DNA of 64,000 bases, taken from assembly GCF_024793945.1 (NCBI RefSeq), contig NZ_JANUSD010000008.1, positions 124,001-188,000 on the forward strand, given 5' to 3'. Position numbers and translations under genes: made by a program. The notes beneath the pieces were generated by a model. It was given only the letters and a program-made list of their open reading frames with translations, had not been told where the DNA came from and did no database searches. This DNA is from Emticicia fluvialis. Its GTDB lineage: Bacteria > Bacteroidota > Bacteroidia > Cytophagales > Spirosomataceae. Positions 27,548 through 36,670 of this stretch are shown here, one piece after another. Within the stretch, counting starts at the first letter, position 1. Every line of letters starts with the position of its first letter.

Positions 27548-28159
27548 TTATTTCTTAGTGCCGAACTTATTTTCGGTTCCGTTCATTAAGCGCTGAATGT
27601 TGTGGCGATGAGTAAAGGCCAGAACCACAAATAAAACACAGCCAAAAGCCAGATAGTAGGGGTCTTTATCAGGGTTTATTCCCCACACATTAAAGGCTAT
27701 CTGTATCGGAAAGAACAGCGCACTCAGAATGGAGCCTAAAGAAACGTATCTGGTAGTAAAAACAATAAGCAGAAAAACTGCCAGGCAGATGATAACTGTG
27801 TAAGGAAACGAAGCAGCAATAACACCCAGTGCCGTGGCTACTCCTTTGCCGCCTCTGAATTGGGCAAACACCGGGAACAGGTGGCCGGCCACTGCTGAAA
27901 TACCCATGAGCAGAAAGAGATATTTATTAGCATCAGGAAAAAGCAGATGGGCTGCTTCTACTGCCAGAAAACCTTTGAGAAAATCGATGAGCAGTACGAT
28001 TATGCCTGCTTTGCGGCCGAAGGTGCGTAAAGAGTTAGTTGCCCCGGCATTACCACTGCCATGTTGACGGACGTCAACGCCATGAAAAATTTTTCCGTAC
28101 CAAACAGCAGTAGGAATAGATCCCAGCAAATAGGCTAAAACAACGCCCATTACAATCAT
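27548..28159 (-). CDS. plsY: glycerol-3-phosphate acyltransferase
   Basis: 203 residues, five to six membrane helices. The PlsY loops are present: GSIPTAVWYGK, DVRQHGSGNAGATNSLRTFGRKAG and FRGGKGVATALG. PlsY transfers acyl groups from acyl-phosphate to glycerol-3-phosphate, the first step of phospholipid synthesis. Two adjacent ATGs (28159 and 28150) are possible starts. Confidence 0.95.
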   Translation of the reverse strand: MIVMGVVLAYLLGSIPTAVWYGKIFHGVDVRQHGSGNAGATNSLRTFGRKAGIIVLLIDFLKGFLAVEAAHLLFPDANKYLFLLMGISAVAGHLFPVFAQFRGGKGVATALGVIAASFPYTVIICLAVFLLIVFTTRYVSLGSILSALFFPIQIAFNVWGINPDKDPYYLAFGCVLFVVLAFTHRHNIQRLMNGTENKFGTKK

Positions 28160-28522
28160 AAATTTTCTTTAGTTTTGATATTGATTTGCAAAGCTATATA
28201 AATATTGTGAGATTTAAAGATTTAAAAATTCATTAAAATCTATAAAATACTTATATTCAATATTTTATGAGTATAAATTTTTTCAATAAAATTGTATATT
28301 TCGCTTAAACAGTATTCGCGCATACTAACTTTCCTGTTCATGCTTTCAAGCCTCCTGTATTCAGCATAAATAGCCCTTGCAATAGATTAACAAAATGTTT
28401 TTTTTCGTCAGTCAGTAAATTTTTTTTACTGAGGCGGTGTTGTCTTTTTAAAATCACTGTTTTAATCTGGCAATAAAGCCGGGTTGTGTGGCCATTCTTT
28501 GGGGTAACTTCCACAACATCGT
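28160..28522. promoter_or_regulatory. divergent intergenic region between plsY and the MATE gene
   Basis: 363 bp, strongly AT-rich near plsY. On the plus strand at 28412-28432 TCAGTAAA pairs with TTTACTGA around a T-only loop, about 90 bp before the MATE start; it may be a leader hairpin or terminator-like element. Otherwise I see no gene, and promoters for both flanking genes must lie here. Confidence 0.4.
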
Positions 28523-29911
28523 ATGAGTATTAATCTATTATCACCTGCTTTTCGGGACGAGGCAAAAAAAACTGTTTTACTGGCTTTGCCTATCATTGTG
28601 GCCCAACTGGGTTCTATTCTGATGGGCGTAACCGATAATATCATGGTAGGCCACTATCTGGGTAAAATCGGTCTGGGTGTGGCAGGTATAGCCAATTCAA
28701 TAGCTTTTCTTATATCGTCTATCGGTGTGGGTGGGTTGGCTGTTGTGGCGCCGCTTATCTCAAAAGCAAAAGCAGAGCAGAATGCCGCAGAGGTAAACCG
28801 GTTATTTCGGGCAGCCCTTTGGGCGGCCGGATGGTTCGGTCTTTTTATGTGTATCGTTGGTTTTTTGTGCATTACTTTCTTTGAAGTATTTCAGCAATCG
28901 GCCGAAATCAATGAAAAATCGCCCGCTTTTATGGGCATCATTCTGATTTCTAATATATTCACGTTTTTGTTTATTGCTTCCAAACAATTATCAGACGGAC
29001 TTTCAAAAACCAAAGTTGCCATGATGATTACCATCATAGGGCTGGTTGTCAATTTTGTATTAAATGTACTTTTAATCAATGGGTATCTGGGTTTGCCTAA
29101 AATGGGGCTTAACGGAGCGGCAGTTTCTACACTTCTGACAAAGGCTCTGATGTTTATGGTGATGCTACTGTATTTATACAGGGCAAGCGCTTTTAAAGAT
29201 TACCTGAAAAGCATTTATAACCCGCTGCCGGTTGCCGATTTGGTGAAGCTGATTTTTAAGATTGGCGTACCCAGTGGTTTGCAGTTTTTCTTTGAGATTG
29301 CGGCCTTTTCGTTGGCAGTGGTGATGATGGGCTGGTTGGGCGAAACCCAGTTGGCTGCGCACCAGATTGCCATTAATATAGCCTCAACCACATACATGAT
29401 GGCCTCTGGGTTGGGTGTAGCCGGGGCTATCAGGGTAGGCGAGGGCAGGGGGCTGAGGAGCATCAGAAAGATAAAGATGTCTGGCAATGTGGCTTTGCTG
29501 CTGGTGGGTACTTTCATGACCATCATGATGTTGCTTATTATTGTGCTGAACCGTTTTCTGGTAGAATTGTATATATCAGATGCCGAAGTAATTGTGCTGG
29601 CCGGTAAGTTAATGCTCATAGCAGCCGTATTTCAGTTATCTGACGGCATACAGGTAGTGGCACTGGGTATTCTGCGTGGCATTGCCGATGTAAATATTCC
29701 TACCTGGATTACCATGTTTGCCTATTGGGTTGTAGCTTTGCCACTAGGCTATTTTCTGGGTTTTAACCTCAAGCAAGATGCCGTCGGTATCTGGATTGGC
29801 CTCTTTGCCGGCTTAACCATTTCGGCCGGATTGCTCACTACAAGGTTCTATTATATGGTGGGCAAGCTGAAAAAGACTGAACATTATCAATTGGAATTAC
29901 AAGATGCTTAA
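28523..29911 (+). CDS. MATE family multidrug efflux transporter
   Basis: 462 residues with 12 predicted membrane helices in two similar halves. The N-terminal half starts KKTVLLALPIIVAQLGSILMGVTDNIMVGHYLG, the usual MATE opening with the VGHYLG motif; the second half has GVPSGLQFFFEIAAF. MATE proteins use Na+ or H+ gradients to export cationic drugs. Its 3' end overlaps rnhB by 8 bp, so they are co-transcribed. Confidence 0.93.
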   Translation: MSINLLSPAFRDEAKKTVLLALPIIVAQLGSILMGVTDNIMVGHYLGKIGLGVAGIANSIAFLISSIGVGGLAVVAPLISKAKAEQNAAEVNRLFRAALWAAGWFGLFMCIVGFLCITFFEVFQQSAEINEKSPAFMGIILISNIFTFLFIASKQLSDGLSKTKVAMMITIIGLVVNFVLNVLLINGYLGLPKMGLNGAAVSTLLTKALMFMVMLLYLYRASAFKDYLKSIYNPLPVADLVKLIFKIGVPSGLQFFFEIAAFSLAVVMMGWLGETQLAAHQIAINIASTTYMMASGLGVAGAIRVGEGRGLRSIRKIKMSGNVALLLVGTFMTIMMLLIIVLNRFLVELYISDAEVIVLAGKLMLIAAVFQLSDGIQVVALGILRGIADVNIPTWITMFAYWVVALPLGYFLGFNLKQDAVGIWIGLFAGLTISAGLLTTRFYYMVGKLKKTEHYQLELQDA

Positions 29912-30503
29912 AAGTCACGAGTTGCTCAGGTCATATTATAACGAAAATCTGATTGAAGCAGGGCTTGACGAGGCCGGAAGGGGCTGTCTGGCCGGCCCGG
30001 TGGTGGCTGCCGCCGTTATTTTACCCAAAGATTATAAACATAACTGGCTGAATGACTCCAAACAATTAACCAAAACCCAGAGAAACAGCCTGCGTGTAGA
30101 AATAATGAAAGAGGCTGTTGCTTATCAGATAGCGGAGGCATCTGAAAAAGAAATTGATAAAATAAATATTCTGAAAGCCAGTTTTCTGGCCATGCACCGG
30201 GCGGTTGATGCCTTGGCTACCAGACCTGAACACCTGCTGATTGACGGTAATCGGTTTGTGCCTTATCCGCTTATTCCGCACACCTGCATTATTAAGGGAG
30301 ATTCCAGGTTTTTATCCATAGCTGCCGCCTCAATTCTGGCCAAAACCTATCGCGACGACCTGATGGAAAAACTAAGCGCCGAGTATCCGCATTATAACTG
30401 GCATATCAATGCCGGGTATCCTACCACCCATCACCGGAACGCCATTCTGCAGCATGGGCTGTCGCCTTACCACCGGCTTACATTCAGGGGCGTAAAACAA
30501 TAA
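29904..30503 (+). CDS. rnhB: ribonuclease HII
   Basis: 199 residues. Active-site motifs are GLDEAGRGCLAGPVVAAAV (Asp, Glu), NDSKQLTKTQR, LLIDGNRF and AASILAKTYRDDLM with the last Asp. RNase HII removes ribonucleotides and RNA-DNA hybrids from DNA. The start overlaps the MATE transporter stop region by 8 bp. Confidence 0.96.
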   Translation: MLKSHELLRSYYNENLIEAGLDEAGRGCLAGPVVAAAVILPKDYKHNWLNDSKQLTKTQRNSLRVEIMKEAVAYQIAEASEKEIDKINILKASFLAMHRAVDALATRPEHLLIDGNRFVPYPLIPHTCIIKGDSRFLSIAAASILAKTYRDDLMEKLSAEYPHYNWHINAGYPTTHHRNAILQHGLSPYHRLTFRGVKQ

Positions 30504-30536
30504 AACCCCTGTAAAGTTGCCTCTACAAGGGTTTTA
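30501..30536. terminator. bidirectional terminator between rnhB and the TIM-barrel gene
   Basis: TAAAACCCCTGTA pairs with TACAAGGGTTTTA (13 bp with one mismatch), A/T rich at the base on both sides, placed between two convergent stop codons. Confidence 0.8.
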
Positions 30537-30552
30537 CTTATAAAATCAGCGC

Positions 30553-31389
30553 TTAGAAAGAAAGAGTTTTCAGATAAGCGGCATCGTTTTTCATACTTTC
30601 AATGGGGCTAACCGGATATTGCTCCTGCTCAACCAGATAATATCTGATACCGGCATCTTTAGCGGCACGAATCAATTGTTTGTAGTCAATAATACCTTTT
30701 TCCAAATCGGTTTGTTTGGGTCTTGGGTCTTTGGTTTCCAATTGTTTAATATGGCAAAGTTCATAGCGTTTGCCGTATTCTTTCAAGTGCGCAAGCGTAT
30801 CTTCCCCAGAGGCTTCAATCCAGCACATATCTAATTCAAAACATACTAAAGACGGGTCGGTATTCTCTAACAAAATACGTTGGCCTTTTACCCCGTTGGC
30901 ATTCTGAAACGAATACGAGTGATTGTGGTAGCCGTAACGCAAACCATATTTTTTGCAGGTTTCGCCATGCTGGGTAAAGGTTTCTGCTTTCTTTTTCCAG
31001 GCGTCTGCCGAGGGTTGCATCCCAATACCCGGGCAAATTACATAGCTTAAACCGGCTTCGGCACATTTGGCTATCATTTCCTCGTTGGTTTCCTGCAGCC
31101 CCAGGTGCGTACTCACCATTTTTACGCCTATATCAGACAAAAACGCCTTGGCATCTTTGGGCGACATTCCCCATAGCGGGTCTTGTGAATAGCTCTCAAA
31201 ATATTTATAGCCCATATCGGCCAATTGTTTCATATAACCTCTTGGGTCTTTAGGCAGCACATCGCGTATACTATAAAGCTGGCAACCAAATTGTTTAAGG
31301 GTTTCTTTGGCATCTACTCTGTTTGCTATAAGTGCCATAGCAACCAAAGAAGCAGATTGCTGCAGGAATTTTCTGCGGTTAATATTCAT
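30553..31389 (-). CDS. secreted sugar phosphate isomerase/epimerase-like TIM-barrel protein
   Basis: 278 residues. The N-terminus NINRRKFLQQSASLVAMALI has a Tat-like RRKFLQ motif and hydrophobic stretch, so the protein is probably exported folded. The AP-endonuclease-2 type TIM barrel follows: FGCQLYSIRDVLPKDP, YKYFESYS, VSTHLGLQE, YHNHSYSF, CFELDMCWIEASGED and LVEQEQYP, in which His, Glu, Asp and Glu would bind a divalent metal. Such proteins act on sugars in Bacteroidota, but the exact substrate is unknown. Confidence 0.85.
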   Translation of the reverse strand: MNINRRKFLQQSASLVAMALIANRVDAKETLKQFGCQLYSIRDVLPKDPRGYMKQLADMGYKYFESYSQDPLWGMSPKDAKAFLSDIGVKMVSTHLGLQETNEEMIAKCAEAGLSYVICPGIGMQPSADAWKKKAETFTQHGETCKKYGLRYGYHNHSYSFQNANGVKGQRILLENTDPSLVCFELDMCWIEASGEDTLAHLKEYGKRYELCHIKQLETKDPRPKQTDLEKGIIDYKQLIRAAKDAGIRYYLVEQEQYPVSPIESMKNDAAYLKTLSF

Positions 31390-31511
31390 AGTTTTGAAAG
31401 AAGGTTTGATTTTTTAATAACACTTGGCAATTTAGCTGATTTTACAAAACCTTTAAGATTAAGATTATGATTTTTTTTGTGAAAACGCTAGAGTAAACCG
31501 CTTTTGCTCAT

Positions 31512-31545
31512 AAAAAAAGGCACAAGCAGCAATTTGCCTGTGCCT
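31512..31545 (-). terminator. intrinsic terminator after the AIM24-family gene
   Basis: AGGCACA pairs with TGTGCCT and an inner GCA with TGC. On the minus strand the stem is followed by seven T residues, 23 bp past the stop codon. Confidence 0.8.
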
Positions 31546-31568
31546 ATAAATATAAAGTGCCTGAAATC

Positions 31569-32351
31569 TTAGCTTTCAAAGATATTGCCCAGCCCGCCCA
31601 GAATTGAGCCGCTTTCTTTATTGGCATTGCCACCATAAGGCGACAGGCGCTGAATCAGCTTAGAAATCGGTAAAGATTGTATCCAGACCTTCCCTGTACC
31701 GCGAAGCGTTGCCAGGAAAAGACCCTCACCACCAAAAATCATTGATTTAAGGCTGCCCGAACGCTCAATGTCAAACTGTAGCTGAGGCTCAAAGCCAACC
31801 ACACAACCCGTATCAATACGAAGGGTTTCATTATTTAACTGCCGCTCAATTACCACACCACCCGAGTGGATAAAGGCCATGCCGTCGCCCTGTATTTTTT
31901 CAAGAATAAAGCCTTCGCCCCCAAAGAAACCCGAGCCCAGGCGTTGATTAAAATGTATTGAAATACTAGTGCCCTTAGCTGCACACAAGAATGCGTCTTT
32001 TTGAACAATAAGCGTGTTGCCCATAATATTGGCCAGGTCAACAGCCTTGATAGTGCCCGGATACGGAGCGGCAAATGCCACTTTGCGCTTCATGTTTGAA
32101 GTTGTATTGGTAAAGTGGGTCATAAAAACAGACTCTCCCATTAACACCCTTGAGCCAGCCTGAAGCAATTTGCCGAAAATGCTTTGCTGAGGTTGCGAGC
32201 CGTCGCCCATTTTAGTTTCAAACTGTATGCCGTCTTCCATAAAAAGCATTGAACCGGCTTCTGCTATAACGGTTTCGTAAGGGTCCAGTTCTATTTCTAC
32301 AATCTGGATATCTTCGCCAAATATTTTGTAATCAATTTCGTGAGAACGCAT
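31569..32351 (-). CDS. AIM24/TIGR00266-family protein
   Basis: 260 residues, all-beta, no signal peptide. DPYETVIAEAGSMLFMEDGI, GGEGFILEKIQGDGMAFIHSGG and GGEGLFLATLRGTGKVWIQS are hallmarks of the TIGR00266 (AIM24) family, cytoplasmic proteins with a tryptophan-RNA-binding-like fold and unsettled function. It ends with a Gly-rich GGNANKESGSILGGLG tail. Confidence 0.88.
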   Translation of the reverse strand: MRSHEIDYKIFGEDIQIVEIELDPYETVIAEAGSMLFMEDGIQFETKMGDGSQPQQSIFGKLLQAGSRVLMGESVFMTHFTNTTSNMKRKVAFAAPYPGTIKAVDLANIMGNTLIVQKDAFLCAAKGTSISIHFNQRLGSGFFGGEGFILEKIQGDGMAFIHSGGVVIERQLNNETLRIDTGCVVGFEPQLQFDIERSGSLKSMIFGGEGLFLATLRGTGKVWIQSLPISKLIQRLSPYGGNANKESGSILGGLGNIFES

Positions 32352-32591
32352 GTCTTTAATGGATTAAAATGATGAGGCGAATATATAGGTTTAAGAATAA
32401 AAACTTCAAAAAAAACTACATAAATGGGCAAGCGCCACATTGGAGTGGTTGTTTTTTTATATTGTTTTTTTCCAACCAATTGCCGGTATTCAGTATCATA
32501 GTAGAAAAACATTTTATAGACAGCAACAAAACGGCAGTTTTCAACGCAAACGGAAGGCTTAACGCTGGTGCAAATTAAATTTACAGGTTTT

Positions 32592-33008
32592 ATGAAAAAG
32601 TTAATGGTAATTATGCTGGTTGCATTGGCAACCGCGTGCTCAAAAGAGACGGCAGAGCCTCAGGCCAATTTAGGTGGCAAAATTGAAATGTCTTACGCGC
32701 AGGCAGTAATGCTGCAGGAAGGCGTATCTGTAAAGGTTACAAAAATAGAAGACAGCCGCTGCCCCAAAAATGTGGTATGTGTTTGGGCAGGTATGGTAAA
32801 GGTTTATTTCAGTGTTACTGAAAACAACGTTACCAAAGATGCCTCGGTAGAGTTATACGCCGACAACTCAAAAACCCCCAGAACAACTGTTATATTAAAT
32901 GGAACAACTTATGCAATTGAAGTAACTGAGGTTTCTCCGTATCCGTCAACGCCAGACCCTATCAGTCTTGAAAATTACCGAATCGTCTTTACAATTAAAA
33001 AGGTGTAA
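32592..33008 (+). CDS. small lipoprotein, unknown
   Basis: 138 residues from ATG 32592; the frame starts 24 bp earlier at 32568, but only the chosen start yields a signal peptide with lipobox (MVIMLVALATACSKE, Cys21). The mature part is beta-rich with a Cys pair in DSRCPKNVVCVWAGMVKV, probably a disulfide. That Cys-pair/VWAG segment is found in many small bacteroidete lipoproteins. Function not known. A strong shared terminator follows. Confidence 0.8.
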   Translation: MKKLMVIMLVALATACSKETAEPQANLGGKIEMSYAQAVMLQEGVSVKVTKIEDSRCPKNVVCVWAGMVKVYFSVTENNVTKDASVELYADNSKTPRTTVILNGTTYAIEVTEVSPYPSTPDPISLENYRIVFTIKKV

Positions 33009-33010
33009 AA

Positions 33011-33046
33011 ACAATTAAAGCCGGCTACCTAGCCGGCTTTAATTGT
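33011..33046. terminator. strong bidirectional terminator
   Basis: ACAATTAAAGCCGGCTA is followed by CC and its exact complement, giving 17 perfect pairs. The base is A/T rich on both sides; it lies between the convergent lipoprotein and YtxH-like genes. Confidence 0.88.
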
Positions 33047-33050
33047 TTAA

Positions 33051-33353
33051 TCAGGCCTGAGGTTCAGGTGATGGCGGGGTCTGGCTACCGGTATTTCTGG
33101 CAAAAAAATCCTGCAGAAATTTCTCAATACCCGGAAAATGTTCTTTCAGTGCTTCGGCTCCTTCGGTTTTCAGTTTCTCGAAATACTCAGGCGCTTTGTC
33201 AATGGCGCCTTCGGCCTCATCCTTTAGTTTACCGGCTTTGTCTTTCAGGTTTTCAAGGGCCTTTTCGCCCTCTTCGGTTTGTAAATATTTGTGTAATGCT
33301 ACCCCTGCAACTGCTCCGAGTACAAAAGTGGCCAGATGTTTTGCGTTAATCAT
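33051..33353 (-). CDS. YtxH-like small membrane protein
   Basis: 100 residues: a glycine-rich N-terminal helix (LATFVLGAVAGVALHKYLQ), then an amphipathic Lys/Glu-rich helix (EKALENLKDKAGKLKDEAE) and a Pro/Gln tail. This matches YtxH/gas-vesicle-like stress proteins of Bacteroidota, attached to the inner membrane. Function in detail unknown. Confidence 0.75.
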   Translation of the reverse strand: MINAKHLATFVLGAVAGVALHKYLQTEEGEKALENLKDKAGKLKDEAEGAIDKAPEYFEKLKTEGAEALKEHFPGIEKFLQDFFARNTGSQTPPSPEPQA

Positions 33354-33443
33354 GGTCTTAATATATGCTTTAGTTTAAAATCATACTTTATTATAAAACG
33401 AAATTATCTGATAAAAGTGTCTGAAACTTGGTCAGATAATCTA

Positions 33444-33451
33444 TATTTTTG
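33444..33451 (+). promoter_or_regulatory. possible -7 box for the YdcF-like gene
   Basis: TATTTTTG matches the bacteroidete TAnnTTTG -7 consensus and lies 24 bp before ATG 33475. No well-placed -33 element is seen. Confidence 0.3.
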
Positions 33452-33474
33452 TCTAAGCTAATAATGTTCTATTG

Positions 33475-34143
33475 ATGACTGATAACTTGATTGATACCTA
33501 CGCCAGAATACTATTTGATTACCATTTTCTTAAACAAACAATTAAAAAGGCCGACTGCATTTTTGTTTTAGGTAGCCATGACCCCTCAGTGGCCGACTAC
33601 GCCTCTCAACTTTACCACAACGGCATGGCTCCATTTATTATTTTTTCGGGTGGGGTTGTGAGGCCGGCCGGCGAATTACGAAACACAGTGCCCAAAACAG
33701 AGGCCGAGGCTTTCTTTGACATTGCAGTTAAAAAAGGAGTGCCACCCCATGCCATTATTCTGGAAAATGAGGCTACAAACACAGGCGAGAACTTTATATT
33801 TACCAAGAAACTAATACAGGCTCAGCAGCTTAACTTCGGCAGCTTTATTCTGGTGCAGAAGCCGTATATGATCAGGCGAACCTACGCAACCGCTATGGTT
33901 CAGTTTAAAGAGTTTGATTTTGTGGTTTCTGCTATTGCTGATTCGTATGACACCTACCTGAGCCGTTGCGCACAAAACGGTATCAGCAAAGCAAGGGTAA
34001 TCAGCAACATGACCGGAGACCTGCAACGGTTGAAAATTTACCCCGAAAGAGGGTTTCTGATACCCACGGATATTCCTGAAGAGGTATGGAATGCCTATGA
34101 AAGACTAATTGAAGCAGGCTATGAAGGGCGCATGGCAAGCTGA
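33475..34143 (+). CDS. YdcF/DUF218 family protein
   Basis: 222 residues. KADCIFVLGSHDP, FIIFSGGVVR, TEAEAFFDIAVKKGVPPHAIILENEATNTGENF and VQKPYMIRRTYATA follow the DUF218 (YdcF-SanA) fold with its Rossmann-like core. There is no membrane anchor, unlike SanA. Biochemical activity is not settled. ATG 33475 is preferred to the TTG one codon earlier. Confidence 0.85.
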   Translation: MTDNLIDTYARILFDYHFLKQTIKKADCIFVLGSHDPSVADYASQLYHNGMAPFIIFSGGVVRPAGELRNTVPKTEAEAFFDIAVKKGVPPHAIILENEATNTGENFIFTKKLIQAQQLNFGSFILVQKPYMIRRTYATAMVQFKEFDFVVSAIADSYDTYLSRCAQNGISKARVISNMTGDLQRLKIYPERGFLIPTDIPEEVWNAYERLIEAGYEGRMAS

Positions 34144-34211
34144 ATTTTTTCCGCCCAATAAAATAATCGGCAAAAAAATCCATGTTTTTATTTTAAACCA
34201 GAATTTCAGAA

Positions 34212-34574
34212 TTAATATTGTCCTGTTGACAGCATAACAAGCGTGCAGGCTTCTAAAGGCTCTATATTGTTTTTTGCAAGTAGGTCTTCAAATTCTGTAT
34301 TTTCGGTTCCTGGGTTAAATATTACTCTTTTGGGTTTCAGACCCACAATGTAATCGTAATATTCAGGCTGGTGTTTCGGGCTTACATACATAGTTACGGT
34401 ATCAATGCCATCCAGGTTTGGTTTGCTTGTCTGTATTTCTTTATTACCGATATTCCCTGTATCTCTACCTATCAGTTCAATTTCATGACCGTGATTCAGC
34501 AATCTGTTGGCTGCCAGGAATGCATATCGGGCGGGGTCGGTTGATGCACCAATGATTAATGTTTTTTTTGACAT
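34212..34574 (-). CDS. CoA-binding-domain protein (YccU-like)
   Basis: 120 residues, a single Rossmann-like domain: KTLIIGASTDPARYAFLAANRLLNHGHEI, VTMYVSPKHQPEYYDYI and RVIFNPGTEN. This is the CoA-binding (YccU) family. The role is unknown. Confidence 0.85.
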   Translation of the reverse strand: MSKKTLIIGASTDPARYAFLAANRLLNHGHEIELIGRDTGNIGNKEIQTSKPNLDGIDTVTMYVSPKHQPEYYDYIVGLKPKRVIFNPGTENTEFEDLLAKNNIEPLEACTLVMLSTGQY

Positions 34575-34780
34575 TGTCTTAATCTGTTATAGTTAAATAA
34601 CATTACCCAAAGCCGGTTTTGTTCCTTAAAAATACATTAAGCAAGCCCATAAGAACAATTTACCGAATGAAATGCTGTTTAATATGCGAGGATAATCCTG
34701 TCTGATGTGGTGTACTACCTATTTTGCTGGCATAACTTTTTTGCATTGATTGAATATAGTTAAGATTAAATTTTTTTGTG

Positions 34781-35362
34781 ATGAACCGAGGACTGAATAG
34801 CGAAAAAAATGCCCTGTGGGCAGAACGATGGACCCCCGTTGTAATAAATGTAGAAGGTGTTGAGAACCCTCCCCGTTATGAGGTCTCAAATTTTGGCAGG
34901 CTGCGCAGCCTGCAGAGTGACGTGAAAGGAACAATTATCAAAGGCTCGGTTATACAGGGCTACAGGTCTCTGAATGTGAGGCTGCCTAAAGGAAAAACGT
35001 TTAACCGTTATATCCACAAGCTTGTTGCCGAAACCTTTGTAAAAAGAGAAAGCCCCGACCATAAGTTTGTAATACACCTGGACTTCGATAAGATGAACAA
35101 CCATTTTGAAAACCTGAAATGGGTAACCAAAGATGAAATGGTTGAGCATAACCGTGAGAATCCCGCAGTGAAAAACAAACCTGTACCCAGAAATACCAAA
35201 AATTATAAACTGACAGAGACGAAAGTTCGCATGATAAAAAAGATGTTGCAGAATGAAAATACACGCCTGAAAATGATAGCCAAGCAGTTTGGTATTACTC
35301 ACACACAATTGAACCGCATACGCTCAGGAGAAAACTGGGGGCATTTAAAATTAGACGAATAA
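34781..35362 (+). CDS. NUMOD4/HNH-type protein with C-terminal helix-turn-helix
   Basis: 193 residues from ATG 34781. A NUMOD4 motif (ERWTPVVINVE to YEVSNFGRLRSL) is followed by an HNH-like fold: YIHKLVAETFV, then FVIHLDFDKMNNHFENLKWVT, where IHLDF stands for the usual NHxDG. The C-terminal ~50 residues look like an HTH (LTETKVRMIKKML, MIAKQFGITHTQLNRIRSGENW). This is either a free-standing homing-type nuclease or a domesticated DNA-binding protein. The altered NHxDG motif raises doubt about nuclease activity. Confidence 0.75.
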   Translation: MNRGLNSEKNALWAERWTPVVINVEGVENPPRYEVSNFGRLRSLQSDVKGTIIKGSVIQGYRSLNVRLPKGKTFNRYIHKLVAETFVKRESPDHKFVIHLDFDKMNNHFENLKWVTKDEMVEHNRENPAVKNKPVPRNTKNYKLTETKVRMIKKMLQNENTRLKMIAKQFGITHTQLNRIRSGENWGHLKLDE

Positions 35363-35449
35363 TTGCACCTCTATTAATGCCCTGTGCAAATGGGCAGCTA
35401 ACCCAAAAAGGCCTCCAAAGAATGCAGCTTTGTTAAACTGCCACAATGC

Positions 35450-36238
35450 TTAAGGTATATGCAGTGCTTTTAGTATGGTATTGGTAATTTCAACTCGGTC
35501 GGCGCCAAAAGATGGTAGTTTCTTATCTATGGGTTTATACACTCTGGTAACAAAAAAATAGGTGTTGCTTTTGGCTTCTATGTAGCCAATAAACCAGCCT
35601 ATATCGGTAGGTGGGAAATTAGACCATCCGGTTTTTGCACGTAGCAGGTATTCCGGAGTTTGCTCTCGAATCATTATTTTCTTTACGATGTCAAACGTCC
35701 TTTTAGAGAAAGGTAGTTTTTCTTCATGAAGTTTTACTAAAAATTCAAGCTGGTTCTTGGGCGAAATCAGCATGCTTGAGCCCAGCCAGAAGGTTGTAAG
35801 CCCCCCACTTATATCTTGGTTTCCGTAATTACAGGCTTTCAGATATTTCCGGTATTTGTCTTCGCCTATTCGTCGGGCAAGCTCCTGATAAAACCAGACC
35901 GTTGAGTTCTTGTAGGCAATCTTCAGGTCATGGTCGGCATTCCATGCACTTTGCGACCGCTCCTGCCCGTCCCATTTAATTATTTCATTTTCATCTTTAA
36001 TGGCTCCGGTTTCCAGGGCTATCAGAGAATTTAGTATTTTAAAAGTTGAGGCTGGCGAAGTTGCTTTTAAAAACTCTCCCTTATCACTTACAAGATATTC
36101 TTTCTTTTGGTAGTTGTACATAAAAAAACCACCTTCAAGGTCTTTTTCTTTAAAATAAGAGCTGAAATCCTGAACTTTCTGCGCAGAAATATCAAATAAT
36201 ACGCCAAGAGAAAAAATAAAAGCAAGTAGTTTTTTCAT
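35450..36238 (-). CDS. class D (OXA-like) beta-lactamase
   Basis: 262 residues from ATG 36238, which gives a signal peptide (MKKLLAFIFSLGVLFDISAQ); the frame runs 42 codons further upstream, without family similarity. All class D motifs are present: Ser64-x-x-Lys67 (PASTFK), Ser112-Thr-Val114, Tyr138-Gly-Asn140 and Lys202-Thr-Gly204, with Trp151 and Trp205 in the expected places. It hydrolyses beta-lactams in the periplasm using a serine and a carboxylated lysine. It is divergent from moaD, with no mobile element adjacent, so it is probably an intrinsic chromosomal enzyme. Confidence 0.93.
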   Translation of the reverse strand: MKKLLAFIFSLGVLFDISAQKVQDFSSYFKEKDLEGGFFMYNYQKKEYLVSDKGEFLKATSPASTFKILNSLIALETGAIKDENEIIKWDGQERSQSAWNADHDLKIAYKNSTVWFYQELARRIGEDKYRKYLKACNYGNQDISGGLTTFWLGSSMLISPKNQLEFLVKLHEEKLPFSKRTFDIVKKIMIREQTPEYLLRAKTGWSNFPPTDIGWFIGYIEAKSNTYFFVTRVYKPIDKKLPSFGADRVEITNTILKALHIP

Positions 36239-36403
36239 TCTAAAGAAGCGCGGGTTAATTTTGGAATGGTTTCTAACAAAAATACGCAAAAGAGACAAGA
36301 AATATAGATGGGATGATTCAATTTCTGAAGATATTTTTATTCTTTTTTGTGAGAAACAACCCAAATAAGCTGATTGTGGAAAAGACTTAAAGGCCGCTTA
36401 AAT

Positions 36404-36646
36404 ATGAATCTGAAAGTACTGTGTTTCGGGATAACCCGCGATATAATCGGGCAGTTTGAGTATAAGGTCTCATTGCCTGCCAATGCCACTGTGGCCGACC
36501 TCAAAAATCACTTGGCCGTACAGTTTCCGGCTTTTGGCAAATTGAAATCGTTACGTATTGCACTGAACGAAACGTATGCCGAAGACCCCATGCTATTAAA
36601 GGAAAACGATGAAATAGTGCTGATTCCCCCGGTTAGTGGCGGGTAA
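36404..36646 (+). CDS. moaD: molybdopterin synthase small subunit
   Basis: 80 residues from ATG 36404, ubiquitin-like fold ending LIPPVSGG with the C-terminal Gly-Gly that is thiocarboxylated. MoaD donates sulfur to precursor Z together with MoaE, encoded 24 bp downstream. The frame extends 30 bp upstream, but the chosen start fits the first beta strand (NLKVLCFG). Confidence 0.9.
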   Translation: MNLKVLCFGITRDIIGQFEYKVSLPANATVADLKNHLAVQFPAFGKLKSLRIALNETYAEDPMLLKENDEIVLIPPVSGG

Positions 36647-36670
36647 TTGTGGCGTTAATAAATTTAAAAA

